This document shows positions 1 to 10,400 of a stretch of DNA of 29,362 bases, in pieces. Within the stretch, counting starts at the first letter, position 1; every line of letters begins with the position of its first letter. The translations under genes were made by a program, and so were the position numbers. Origin of the DNA: Rhizaria sp. SCN 62-66 (taxonomy: Eukaryota; Rhizaria, unplaced); contig MEDY01000380.1 of the NCBI GenBank assembly GCA_001724265.1, positions 1 through 29,362 on the forward strand. Direction: 5' to 3'. The notes below the pieces were generated by a model, which saw only the letters and a program-made list of their open reading frames with translations, was not told the origin of the DNA and did not search any database.

Positions 1-2
1 CT

Positions 3-929
3 CTCGCGGCGGCCACGGCGCTCGTGCAGGCGCACACCGTGCCCGCGCCCAGCCACATCAGCGGCAGCGGCAGCGGCGGCAAGGACGGGAAGGCCGGCGC
101 GAGCAGTGTGATTGGCGAGGCGAGGGAGCGCGTCATCCGCGCCGCCTCGAGCGGAGCCGGCGCGGGCGCTGCGGGCGCGGGTGCGGGCGTCTACGGCAGC
201 GGTGCACGGCCCCTGTCACGCCCGTCGCCCCCCGTGAACGCGAACGCCGGTCTCGCCCCGACCAGCAGTAGCAGCAGCAGGGCCGGGCCCCGCGCTGCTG
301 CAGTGTCGGCCGCTGCGGGCGCGGGCACCAGGGCGTTGAGCCCGGCGTTCAACAGCAACAACAACGCTGGCGCGGGCGTGGCCGTGTCGGTGACGCTGTC
401 GTCGATCGGTGACAACGACATCAACGACAACCACCACCACCGTAACAACATCCACGAAGAGGAAGACGAGGATGTCGACCACAATGACTCCCACGCCAAC
501 AGCAATAATAATCTCAACAACAGCAACGCGAACGGCAATAGCCTGAGCAACGGCGACGGCGGCGACGACCGGTACGCGATGGGCACCAGCCAGAGCCAGC
601 AGGGCCGCCGCTCCGGCAAGCGCCACGGCGGCGGCGGCGCTCATGGTGCAGTGTCGCCGGCGCACTCCGCTGCCCACGGTCACTCCCCGGCCCACGGTCA
701 CTCGTCGCAGCCGCACCACCACCACCACAACTCAGACGACGCTAAAGCCGCGCTGGCGGGCGCGGTGGCCGAAGCCGCCGCGATCGTCGCAGCTGAGGCG
801 GCCGAGGCCGCGGCGGCGGAGGCTGCGGCGAACGCGAACGACGGTGAGCTGCCCGTGGGCGACTACTATAGCCCCGAAGAACAGAACGCTATGGTGGAGG
901 ACGAGGTGCACGACGATGCCGATGAATGA
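3..929 (+). CDS. 3' part of an unrecognised low-complexity protein gene
   Basis: The frame is open from the left edge and ends at TGA 927-929, giving about 308 residues of a C-terminal part. The true start lies outside the window; the first ATG in the frame is far inside, so I annotate it as 5'-partial. I recognise no domain. In order it shows Gly/Ala/Ser-rich sequence, an acidic block (EEEDEDVD) at about 457-480, an Asn/Ser block at about 493-555, a His/Gly/Pro repeat with five His in a row at about 651-728, an Ala/Glu-rich and probably helical stretch at about 740-835, and an acidic tail ending DDADE. The G/C-rich base composition stops sharply at the stop codon, and two AATAAA signals follow, which supports a real gene end. 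Composition resembles the giant gene downstream, but this is shared low-complexity style and not evidence of homology. Confidence 0.72.
   Translation, partial: LAAATALVQAHTVPAPSHISGSGSGGKDGKAGASSVIGEARERVIRAASSGAGAGAAGAGAGVYGSGARPLSRPSPPVNANAGLAPTSSSSSRAGPRAAAVSAAAGAGTRALSPAFNSNNNAGAGVAVSVTLSSIGDNDINDNHHHRNNIHEEEDEDVDHNDSHANSNNNLNNSNANGNSLSNGDGGDDRYAMGTSQSQQGRRSGKRHGGGGAHGAVSPAHSAAHGHSPAHGHSSQPHHHHHNSDDAKAALAGAVAEAAAIVAAEAAEAAAAEAAANANDGELPVGDYYSPEEQNAMVEDEVHDDADE
651..728 (+). repeat. short tandem repeat coding for AHGHSP units and His5
   Basis: The 14-base string GCCCACGGTCACTC occurs at 672-685 and again at 690-703, a period of 18 bases or six residues. A degenerate related unit lies just upstream. 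The stretch ends in five consecutive CAC codons (His). It stays in frame, as expected for an expanding coding repeat. Confidence 0.8.
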
Positions 930-1496
930 GCGACTCTTGTTTCATGCATTGTTGAACAACATACTGTGATTTTATCTGAGTGCAATTGAGCTTACATGCA
1001 ATGTTGGTGTTCTTTTATTATCAGGGCCATGTCTTGAAGGATATGTTCTACCAAAATAAAACTAGTATATTTGTAAAATAAAATGACAATTCTATGTTAT
1101 ATCTTCAAAATGACAAACGAAACTGAAGATGAGGCTCTCTAAACTGTGCTTTAGTGGGTTTTCGACTGGAGCACTTGCCAGCTGGCCGCGGCGTGGACTG
1201 GTGGCTTGGTGAGGTTCAAGCAGAGTAACGATGAGGATCAAACTTTGATTGGGATACACTCAATAGAGACCGTCAGTTTTGGACTAGCGTTCAAATAACA
1301 TACTTGCTGCACTATAAATTACTAGTATTCGTTATTACACTTTTAAAAATAATTGCTATCCCGATTTGTGACGCCCTGAACGAGACCTCACTGCACACTC
1401 TTCGATCCCTTCGTCTCGCTCTCTCTCGCCTCCAGCTTTGTTCTACCAACTCGCTTTTCTTTCGAACGACACACACTCCGGACCTTGCTTACCGCG
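930..1496 (+). promoter_or_regulatory. intergenic region with putative promoter of the giant gene
   Basis: This A/T-rich interval of 567 bases holds the 3' end of the upstream gene and then the promoter of the giant gene. A TATAAA box is at 1313-1318, 184 bases before the ATG. From about 1380 the sequence becomes C/T-rich (CTCGCTCTCTCTCGCC), like a leader or initiator region. No conserved reading frame is visible in it. Confidence 0.45.
1055..1082 (+). terminator. polyadenylation signals of the upstream partial gene
   Basis: AATAAA occurs at 1055-1060 and again at 1077-1082, in A/T-rich sequence 126 and 148 bases after the stop codon. The distance matches that of the signal after the Nup43-like gene (128 bases). 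The assignment rests on motif and position only. Confidence 0.6.
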
Positions 1497-4400
1497 ATGG
1501 CCGACCGCTTCAGCGGCCCTGCCCCGTGGGGCGCCCCTTCCGCCGCCTGGGACACGAGTGCCATCAGCGATTCTGGCGCTGGTGCCTACCCCAGCAGCGG
1601 CGGCCAGCATCCCCCGCAGCCGCAGCACCAACAGTACCAGAGCAGCAGCTACGGCGGCATGAACGGCGAAGACGAATACGCTGGCGACGACGACTATAAC
1701 GACGACGACTACGAGCAAGGCGACCTGCCACAGCCTGGACACCAGCAACAGCAGCCAAGCAGCGGTGCTCCTGCTCCCGCCGCTGCTCATATCGCTGCTG
1801 CTGCTCTTGCTCGCAACAACGGCGATGATGACGACGACGACGACTACGAGGACGACGGCTACGACGCGAACGCTGCTCCGGCTTACGCTGCTGCATCGAG
1901 CGCGAACGCGCGCGGCAGCAGCAGCAGCGGTGCCAACCGTGTCGCTGAAGGCCATGACGGTGACGATGACGACGACTATGGGGGCGAAAGCGAGTTCGCT
2001 CCCGCCTCCGCAGCGCCTGCCATCACGACCACCGCTACTTCTAGTGACAGCGCACGTGGTAGCGCCAGTGCAAACGAGAACGCCGTGTTCAGAGCGACGC
2101 AGTCCCCCGCCCTCGAGTCCGTCCCCATCCCCAGCTCGACCCAGAGCAGCAACAGCACCAACAGCAGCAACAGCAGCAACAACGGGCGCAACGCTGAGAA
2201 GCAGCCGCTGCAGCGGCCGCCGTCGAGTGCCACGACCGCGGGTCTGCGCCCGAGCGCGCGCGTTGACCTTCTGGCCCCGCTGCTGCCGCCCATGCCGCCG
2301 GTGCACTTCGGCTCCGCCAATAGCAATAGCAACATCAGCAGCAGCAGCAGCAGCAGTAGTAGTAACGGCGCGAACAACACGCAGTCGTTCTCCCAGTCAC
2401 AGTCACAGGCGCACTACGGCAGCGGCTCGCAGTCATTTCGCGCCAGCACGGCCGCGCGGTCTTCCCGCAACGGCACCGCGCGTGCCCAGAATCCCCAGAA
2501 CCCCCAGAGCGCGGGCTCTGCGAGTTCAAGCTACGGCGGCAGTGGCGGGGACAGCGGCATCTCGACGGCGCGCTGGGCCGAGCCGGTGCCGGAGGCCACG
2601 CAGCTGCGCAGGCTCAAGACGGCTGAGGGCCAGTCGCGCGCCGCGGCGAAGGGGTTCTTACACAACCTTCCGGCGCCCTTACCCGCGCCCTCGTCTAAGG
2701 GAGGCAACCTTAGCAACAATACTTCTTCTAAGGGATCAGTCGCGTCTGTGAACCCGTATCAGCAGCCGCTGACGTCCGTCACTGCGAGCTCGCACAACGG
2801 CCACAACAACAACAGCAGCAGCAGCAGCACGCAGTCGTCGAAGCACCCCCACAGCTCTACAGCGAACGGCAGTAACGGCGGCAGTAGCGGCAATACCAAC
2901 AATGCGCACCATTTGCCGACTCTCGCACAAGCCAACAGCGCCCCTAACACTACGAACGGCCACAACGGCGGCAATAGCAGCGCCTCGTCGACTGCCGCCG
3001 TTACGTCCGCTCACAGCGGGCCCTACTCGGCACTGAACCCCTTCGACGGGCTGCTGCCGCCGGCGACGCTGACGGCGGCCACGGCGCTGCAGCTGCGCGC
3101 GCGCTCGGACCAGACGACGGCGGCACTGCGGGCCTCGCAGCAGGCACACGCGCGTGACCGCGACGAGGCGCGCGCCACGGTCGCCGCGCTGTCGGCCGCG
3201 CTCGACCGGGAGACCGCGGCGCGCGCGCGCGCTGAGGCCGCGCTGGCCAGGGCCGCGGAGGACCAGGCGGAGGCCGTCGCGCGAGAGACCGCGGCCGTGG
3301 CGGCGGCGGCGGCGGCGCGGCTGGCTGCAATGACAGCCGAGAGGGACCACAACGCCCACGAGGCGCACCTCAAGCTGCTCGCGTACCAGGTAGGTCTTTC
3401 GCTGAAATGCGTTTCAAATTACAAAGATATCCTTGTAATTCTTCTCCAACGCTCATGGGAATTTTTGTTCATTCAATAATTTCGAAGCTTCAACTATATT
3501 GCTCTTCACTCACACCTATGCCTTCCATGACTTGCCTTCCATAACTTTGTTTTATGACTCCAGGGCGAGCGCGAGCGGTGCGGGCAGCTCTCTGCCGCGG
3601 TGGCCAACGCCGAGGCGCAGCTCGCTCTCGCGCAGCAGACGCACCGCGCGCACACGGCCGAAGTGGCCGCCGCGGAGGAAAAGGTCCAGGGCTTGCTCGC
3701 GCGGCTCGACGCAGTCAAGGAGGAGAAACGCGCCATGGGTCGCGACTACGATCAGCGTCTCCTGCTCGCAGAGAGGCAACGCGAGGTACGTGTTTGTGTT
3801 AGACGCTTTAGCAACACTTGAGTAACACATCTTTTAATTGATACTGATATTGTTTCTTAACTGTTTCTCACGTAGACGTTACATTTATTCTCGTTTCTTA
3901 ATTACATTCACTCAGGACGTTGTCGCCGACTACAGCAAGATCGAGAAGCACGTGGTCGAGCTGGTCGCCAAGGCCGAGGCGCGCCAGGCTGAGGTTACCG
4001 CGGTAATGAAGGAGAAAGAGGACCTCCGCGCGCTGATGCGCGAGCAGATCGATGGCCTGACGGAGCGTCTGCGCGTGCAGCGCGAGTCGCTGCTGGCGGA
4101 GCACGAGGCCGCGGAGCAGATGACCGAGGCCAAGGCCAAGGCGCGCGTGGCCAAGGCCGAGGGCGAGCTGGCCGCGCTGCAGACCACGCTTGCGGCGCTG
4201 TCGGAGCGCGTTGCCAACGCGCAGCAGGTCACCGCCGCCGCCGTCGCGGCAGAGGAGAAGCGCCAGAAGACGCTGTTCGAGGGCAAGATGCGCAAGTTCA
4301 AGCGCACCACGCGCGCCCGCGCCGCCCGCATCGCGCGCCTCACCGGCCACAGCGCTGCGAACGCCGGTGTGGGTGCCGCGGGCGACGGTGCCGGCGCCAA

Positions 4401-7400
4401 CACGTCGCTGTCCGCCGCGCAGGAGTTGCTCCGGCTGACAGACCTCGCGACCAGCACTGCGACGGCCTGCTTCCCGGCGCCCGATGCGAGCAAGCCGACA
4501 GCGAGCGTTGCGAGCAGCAGCAGCAGCAGTAGCAGCAGCAGCAGCAGCCGGCTCATGACCAAGACCGAGCGCGCCGTGCTGCGCAAAGTGACCGCTGCCG
4601 CCGCGGCCGTGGCGTCGGGCTCCGCCGCCGCGTCGCGCACCAGCAGCAGCAGCACTGGCAGGACCGGCGCTTCGGGCAGTTCCGCAATTGACCTCAGCCA
4701 CCCGTTCGCGCGCAGTAGCTACACCCCCTACAACAGCGGCGCGCAGTCCAGCTCCACCGCGGGCCCTCGCGGCAGCGGCGCTGCGACTGCGCGCGTTGGC
4801 GCCAGCGCGGTCGCGGGCGGCGTGGATGAATGGTCCTCGTCGGACGCTGACGACTTCCTGCCCTCGCCGTCCGACTCGTCCTCGGACTCGGACCAGGCCG
4901 CCGCCAGCACCGCCAGCGGTGCGCTGTGCCACTCGCGCTCGCCGGTCGACCCCGCCGCCGCCGCGGCCGCTCTCGCGCGCCACCGCCGCCGCCGCCCGCC
5001 GGTGCCCGGCGCGGCCCTCGGCGACGACCCGCTGGCCGTGGCCGACGCCGAGCTCAAGCGCTTGTGGGGCGGGCCGCTGTACCGCGGCGCGCGCGTCTAC
5101 GGGTCTGCGCTCGAGGGCGTCTTCGCCTCGTCCTCAGACGGCGACTCCACGCCCGCCCCCGCCCACGCAGGCGGCGGCAAGCACGGGCACGCTCGGCCTG
5201 GAGAGGGCGGCGTGTGCGCGAGCGACCTGGAGTGGAGCAGCGACAGTGAAGAGACGGAGAGCAACGACGACAGCAATGGTGCCGCTGCGGCGCACGGCTT
5301 CGGCGGTGACGCCGCGGCCGACACGGCGCATAACCACTCGCCGCCGTCGGCTGTGACGACGCTCAGCGTCTCCGGCAGCGCGGCGGCCATCGGCGGCAGC
5401 ATCAGCCGCTCTCAGTCGCGCCTCAGCAACAGCGTCGCTGCGAACACTGCCGCGGCCGCGCGCCCCTCATTCCCGAGTGCCAGCGCGAGAGCCAGCGCCG
5501 TCAAGCCCAGCGTGAGCGCCAGTGGCGGCAGCAGCAGCCGGAACAGAAAAAAGCGCCGCGGCGAGTGCGTGTGCTTCTGCGGCGTATGCCCGACGTCCAT
5601 CATGCATGCCGCCGGCAACGGTGTAAACGCGAACACTGCTGCGGGCGCGAGTGCGAACGCGTCTAGAAACAACAGCTTCGCCGCGAGCGTCGGCGCTATC
5701 GACGGTAAGCGCCGCCACGTGTGCGCCTGTCCATGCGGCGTCGACGCCGTCGCCCGCAACAAGGCCCGCCGCGCGCGACGCCGTCTGTATGCGCGCTTTT
5801 TCCACGGCGTTGCGGCTAACGCGGGCGCTGCAACGACGATCAACATCAACATGGTCAAAAATGTCAACAATACCGTTAACGTCACCAACAACAAGTCTGG
5901 CGGAGGCAGTAAGATGAACAGCCCCAACATCAACAAATCTCAGTCTGCGACGACCACGACGACGTCGACTGCGACAGCGAACATCGCTGCCAGCTCCACC
6001 GCCTTCTCGCTGCCGCCACTGATTTCGCTGCAGCGCGACCGCAACACGCTGCTGCGCCAGTTCCGCCGCATTTCGCTCGCCAACGCCGTGGCCGACGCCG
6101 TGCGCTCGCAGGCTAAGGCCGTCGCCGCCGTGGTGACTGCGCTCGCGCGCGAGATCGACGACAGCGCGGCCGACAACAGCTTTGGCGACGACTACTACTC
6201 CAACAGCAGCAAGAGCAGCATGGCTGACAGCGCGAGCTACTACAGTGGCAACTACGACCAGTACGCCTACCTCCGCGGCGACGCCGCTGCGGCTGGCGCT
6301 GCATCCGTGCCGGACGGCGCCGCTGCGAACGCCAACAGCGGTGGGGCAGGTGCGAAGCCACTCAGCGCGAACGCGCGCGTGCTGTACCGTGTGCTGGCCC
6401 GGTACGCGACGCAGTACTGCACTGAGCGCGACCTCTGCGGCGCGCTCGGCATCCCGGCGCACCACTGCAACAACTGCAACAACGGCTGCGGCAATAACAC
6501 CGACGCTGCGAGTGCTGCTTCTGCTCAGACCACTCCCGAGTCTGATGTTGCGACTGCCGCGAACACGGACGCGGCGACCGTCAACACGGAGGCCACCGAG
6601 GAGAAGACTAACAACAGCGGCAGCAACATCAGCGACGATGACGACACCAAGACGGATGTTAAGCCTCTGAGCAGTGCACATACTATTCCTGTCTCCCCTG
6701 TTCCTGCAAGAATGAGTCCCTCTGTCGGCTCTCGCGCTCTCGTTGCCGCTGCCCCGCCGAAGCGCCACGGCCCCGCGCAGTGCCCGCAGTGGCTGCTGCT
6801 GCGCGCGCGAGAGAGCGAGCTGCAGCTGCAGTCACACCTACACCGCCGCGTCACTCTGCTGCTGCTCTCGCTCGACACGCACATCGCCACCGCGCACAAC
6901 GCGCGCCGCGCCGCGCAGGCCGCCGCCACCGCCGCCACCGCGGCCGCGGCCGCCGCCGACGCCGCGACGGCGACTGCGCAGTCGGCCGCGCTGGTTGCTA
7001 AGGCCGACGCCGAGGCCAGCGCCGCCGAAGCTGCCGTCGCGAAGGCCGAGGCTGCGGTCGCCCGCGAGCAGGCTGCCGCTGCTGCCGCCGCAGCCACCGA
7101 GGCCGCCGGGAGGGCCGCCGTTGCGGAGGATGCGCTTGCTGACGCGAAGGCGATGGCCAAGTACCAGAGCCTGGCCGCGAGTGTCGACAAGGAGAACGCC
7201 GTGGCGCTCGCCGTGGCCGAGGCCGTCACCAAGGCCAACGCTGAGGCTGTGGCGGCGGCTTCTGCCGCGATCGCAGCCTTTGCCACGTCCGCGACAAACA
7301 ACACTGCGAACGCCGGCGCGAGCAAGAGCTCTGCTTTGAGCAGCAAGCGTGACTCCGTCACCGGCAGCAACGCGAACGTTGGCCTCGCGTCCGCCAGCGC

Positions 7401-10400
7401 CAGTGCGAGAGGCGCTGCCAGCCCAGTTGCGGGCTCCGGCGCCAACAGCGCGGTGTCGTCTCAGCGCGACTCGGCGCCCGACAACGCCGCCGTGAACGGC
7501 GCCATGGCGACCGCGGCGACTGTCGCGCTGCCGTTCGTGCTCACGCTGCCGCCCGTGGCCGCGCCAACGCCCGCGCCGCTGCCCGCCGCGCCCGCATCGC
7601 ACTCGACCAAGGCGCAGCAGCAGCTGCAGCACAAGAGCAAGCGCTTCAGCGCCTCGGCCGACGCGACCGCCGTCCTCGCCGCCGCGGCCGCCGCCGCCAG
7701 CCAGGCCCGCGCGGCCGCGACCGCCACGGCGGCCTCTGCGGCTGCGGGCGTGCACGCTCCCGGCGCAGTCGCCGCGGCTGCCGTGCGCGCCGCGCAGGAC
7801 GCGCTGGTGGCCGAGGCGCACCAGAACTGCGGCGCAAAGGGCTGCTGCGCGGCGCTCAAGAGCACCGCTGCTGCTGCTGGTAATAGTAGCTCGAACACGT
7901 CTGACAGCCGCAACGTGAGCTTTGCTGACGCGAACAGGAGCTATAGCGACAGCAAGAGCAGACTCGCGGTCAGCGTGAGCGACTCCGATTCCGACTCTGA
8001 CCCGTCGAGCCGCGGCGCGCGCGCGGCGAAGCGTGCGGCTAACCCGCCCAAGGTGTGGTGCGTGCAATCGCTATTCGCCAAGTACTTCGCTGACCTTGGC
8101 TACACTAGCGCTAACGCCGACACGAGCGCTGGCGCTGCCTCTGCCGAGAGTACCAGCAGCGTAATCGACATTGACACCTCTTCGAGCACCTTTGGCGATC
8201 TCGCAGCCGCACGCCTGCACCTGGGCGTGTCCCTGCTGTCGTCGCTGTTCCTGGCCTCGTCGATGCCCAGCGACGCCGCCACCGTCACCGCCACGGCCGC
8301 GGAGGCGGCCACGCAGGCCGCGCTGTCCGCCTCGTCCCGCAGCGCTGCACCGCTTACGGTCACTGCACCGCGCCCCAACAACCGCAGCATCAGTCTCACC
8401 ACTGCGGGCCCCCGCCCTGTGCCTGCGTTCTTGCCGCCGCCCGCGCTGGCCCCTGTGGCGGCCACGCTGCGCTCGCTGGTCGCCACCGCGAGCGCCGCCG
8501 CGCTGTCTCAGGCCACGGCCGCCGCGCTAGCCGGCGGACACGAACAGTGGTCCATCGCCGTTTGCGGCGCCGCGGAGACCGCCGCCACCGTCGCACGCAA
8601 CGCCGCCGAGCACGACAATGCGCTCGACGGGGAAGTCAAGCCGCCGAGCGCGGACGTGGTCGCGCCTCTGTGCGCCGCTGTCGGCGCGTCGCTGCGCGCA
8701 CACCTGACGCGCTGCGCCGCCGAGGGCGCGCTCGAGGCCGTCGCCGTGGCCACCATGAAGTGCGACGCAGTCGTCAGCGTGGCGGCCGAGTCCGCCGCCG
8801 TGGCCGCCAAGGCCGCGATTGACAAGTTCTCGGCTTCTAGCAGCAACACCAGTGGCGGTAACGCTGCTGCGAACGCTCGAGCTGAGGGCGCGAGTCGCTG
8901 CAGCATCAGGGACGCTGGCGATGTCAACGCCGACGAAGAGAGCAAGCTGGACATTTCGGTCACAGCTCCAACGCACGATCTTGCCAACAACAGCAGCGAG
9001 AACACTGCTACAGGCGACAATTCTAATCGTAACCTTGAGAGTTCTGACTTTCTCGGCACTGCTGACATCCGCAACACTTTTCCCAATCCGGTCCACAGCA
9101 AGACCGCTGCCGGCTCCGCTACCGCGAGCCGCAGCGTGAGCCCGACCCTGTGTGCCAGCGTCACCGGCAGCGACGACGTCAACGCGCTGCTGTGGCCGCG
9201 CGTCAAGGTGGCCATCGCCACGCTGCTCGCGCTAGGCGCCGGCGCCGGCTCCGCGCCCTCCGCGCCCGCGCTCGCGGCCCCGCCCGCCTGGGTCCCCGCC
9301 AACGCCGTCGCCGCGACCGGCAACGCCGCCGGCGCTAGCAGTACCGCGGCGAGCACCAGCGGCAGCTCGTCGACCGTGGCCGCTGCGCTGGGCAGCAGCG
9401 CGAGCTCCGCCTCGCTGGCGGTGCTGCGCTCTCGGTCGACTACCCCCGGCGGCGTTAGCACGGGCCACAGCGCCGGCGATTCCACCGCCGACTCCGATCA
9501 AAACAGCAGCAGCAGCAGCAGCAGCGGCGGCGGCGCGAACTCCGGCAGTCTTAGCCAGGACAACTCCAGCGCGTCCAGCTTCAGCACTGGGTACGACCCC
9601 TATGCGCCGCTGTCCCTCGTCGGCTCTTCGCCGCTGTTCACCGACCTCACGGCTTACAATAGCGCCAACGCCGCCGCCACGGCCGCCGCCGCGACTGCCG
9701 CCACAGCCATCGCGTCAGCGGCCCCGGCCCGCGCGCGCGCCCGCACCGGCGCCGTGATGGCGCCGCTGACGGGCGCTGCGGCCGCCGCGGCTGCCGCCGC
9801 CGCGACGGCCAAGGTCGCCGCGTTCCCGCTCACGCCCGCGGCCGTGCTGGCCGAGCTCAGCGCGCACTCGCAGCGCGTCTTCGCCTCCACCAGCACCGGC
9901 GCCAGCGCCAGTGCCAGTGCAAACGCGGGCGCTAGCGGCTCTGCGAGCACCAGTGGCAGCGCCGCCGGAAGCACTAGCGGCGGTGCGCCTGCTGCTAACG
10001 CCACGACGAGCGTTTCCGCCGCTGCCAACGGTGTGTCTGGTCTCGTCACTGGCAGCGGCGCTAGCGGCAGCGCTGGCGGCGACAGCGCCGTCTCCCGCAG
10101 CGGCGCTGCCAAGGAGGTCATCGCGCAGGCCGCCGCCGCCGCGACCGCGGCCGCCGCGGATGGCGCCGCGCTGGCGCTGGCGCAGGGCCAGGGCGCAATG
10201 CAGGCCTTCGCCGCGGCCGTGGCCGCCGCGAGCGCCACGCCCGCCGTTACGGCCACGACCGTCGCCGGCAACAGCGGCGTGCCGCTTACCGTCTTCAGCA
10301 ACACCAGCAGCAGCGGCAGCAACGCGAATCTGGCCTCTAGTGTGGCCGGCAACAACATGACCCACGCGTTCCCCATGCTGCCTGTCTCGAGCGCTTCCGC

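Noticed and set aside
643-969. Plus-strand frames overlapping real genes, such as 643-969, 1765-2751 and 4688-5356
   Set aside because: They are out-of-frame readings of the same repeats and give Arg/Pro/Thr-rich products. The splice structure supports only the main frames.
1485-1496. Upstream starts at 1485 (giant gene) and 23496 (Nup98)
   Set aside because: Both are TTG codons. The first ATG of each frame is 1497 and 23508, and both fit the protein starts.
3874-3915. Alternative acceptor TAG at 3873-3875 for intron 2 of the giant gene
   Set aside because: It would add 40 bases and shift the frame. The acceptor at 3914-3915 keeps phase 0 and continues the coiled coil.
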